Assembly: GCA_032164245.1 (NCBI GenBank)
Contig: JAVMKO010000005.1
Location: forward strand, 47,198,193 to 47,262,192
Length of the DNA stretch: 64,000 nucleotides
DNA from: Sternotherus odoratus
Lineage: Eukaryota > Chordata > Testudines > Kinosternidae
Direction: 5' to 3'
Part shown: piece by piece, positions 63,916 through 64,000 of the stretch
Layout: every line of letters starts with the position of its first letter
How positions within the stretch are numbered: the stretch's first letter is position 1
Program-made: the position numbers and the translations under genes
The notes under the pieces: generated by a model
Told to the model about the DNA's origin: nothing
What the model saw: only the letters and a program-made list of their open reading frames with translations
Databases searched by the model: none

Positions 63916-64000
63916 GAAAGTTATGAGACAGATACATTCAAGGTTAGGAGGCAGATGCAGTCTCGGACGGTACACAATGGGAGTACTATGCCATTTGCAA

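Larger units (their letters stand above)
61280..64000 (+). mobile_element. Young PIF/Harbinger transposon, right end outside window
   Basis: The left end GGGTATGTCTTCACTAC follows TAA (61277-61279), the usual Harbinger 3-bp target. The element encodes a DDE transposase on the plus strand and a convergent accessory-protein exon on the minus strand, the standard two-gene plan of Harbinger elements. The right terminal repeat is not reached. Confidence 0.88.

Overview
This window looks like interspersed-repeat-dense nuclear DNA from a hidden-necked (cryptodiran) turtle. The clues are a tRNA-derived SINE of the tortoise Pol III type (46013-46212, with a second fragment at 18184-18315), many CR1/L3 LINE pieces, Penelope-like elements with GIY-YIG endonucleases, Harbinger and hAT transposons, and solo LTRs. 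I cannot support any host protein-coding exon. Nearly every open frame of meaningful length belongs to a mobile element or lies in GC-rich, stop-poor repeat DNA. The window is best read as intron or intergenic sequence built up by nested insertions.

Layout. 1-4.3 kb: a hAT element (894-3721, 8-bp target duplication) holds a second, GC-rich hAT (943-2984, its own 8-bp duplication); a 145-bp hAT MITE follows. 5.0-6.0 kb: CR1 on the minus strand. 6-16.4 kb: repeat-poor DNA broken only by a Tigger-like MITE (9262-9852). 16.4-22.3 kb: Penelope ends, SINE and MIR pieces, a decayed L1-like reverse transcriptase and two Harbinger-like MITEs. 22.9-27.1 kb: a Penelope-like element with a 13-bp target duplication and inverted terminal repeats, split by a second copy of the GC-rich hAT. 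27-32.8 kb: LTR-like DNA, two hAT elements with 8-bp duplications, a solo LTR with a 5-bp duplication and a promoter-bearing minus-strand LTR. 33-39 kb: a TIR repeat, an R2-like endonuclease fragment, a small TIR MITE and a long LTR split by a second Tigger-like MITE. 40.2-41.5 kb: a second Penelope-like element, also with a 13-bp duplication. 42-51 kb: CR1, L3, hAT, SINE, MIR and LTR pieces. 51.9-56.6 kb: an old Harbinger, interrupted by a third GC-rich hAT and by an internally inverted CR1. 58-61 kb: an RTE tail, two hAT MITEs and an L3 remnant containing a 122-bp inverted duplication. 61.3 kb to the end: a young Harbinger with a nearly intact DDE transposase and a convergent accessory-protein exon.

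The most interesting signals are: (1) one set of hAT ends enclosing two apparently unrelated GC-rich, promoter-like cargos; (2) a nearly perfect 122-bp inverted duplication followed by a re-copied direct segment, which reads as serial template switching; (3) Penelope-like elements with 13-bp target duplications, inverted terminal repeats and hammerhead-like cores; (4) the young Harbinger, with an in-frame 30-bp minisatellite and a start-proximal frame break. Insertion order can be read directly in several nests.
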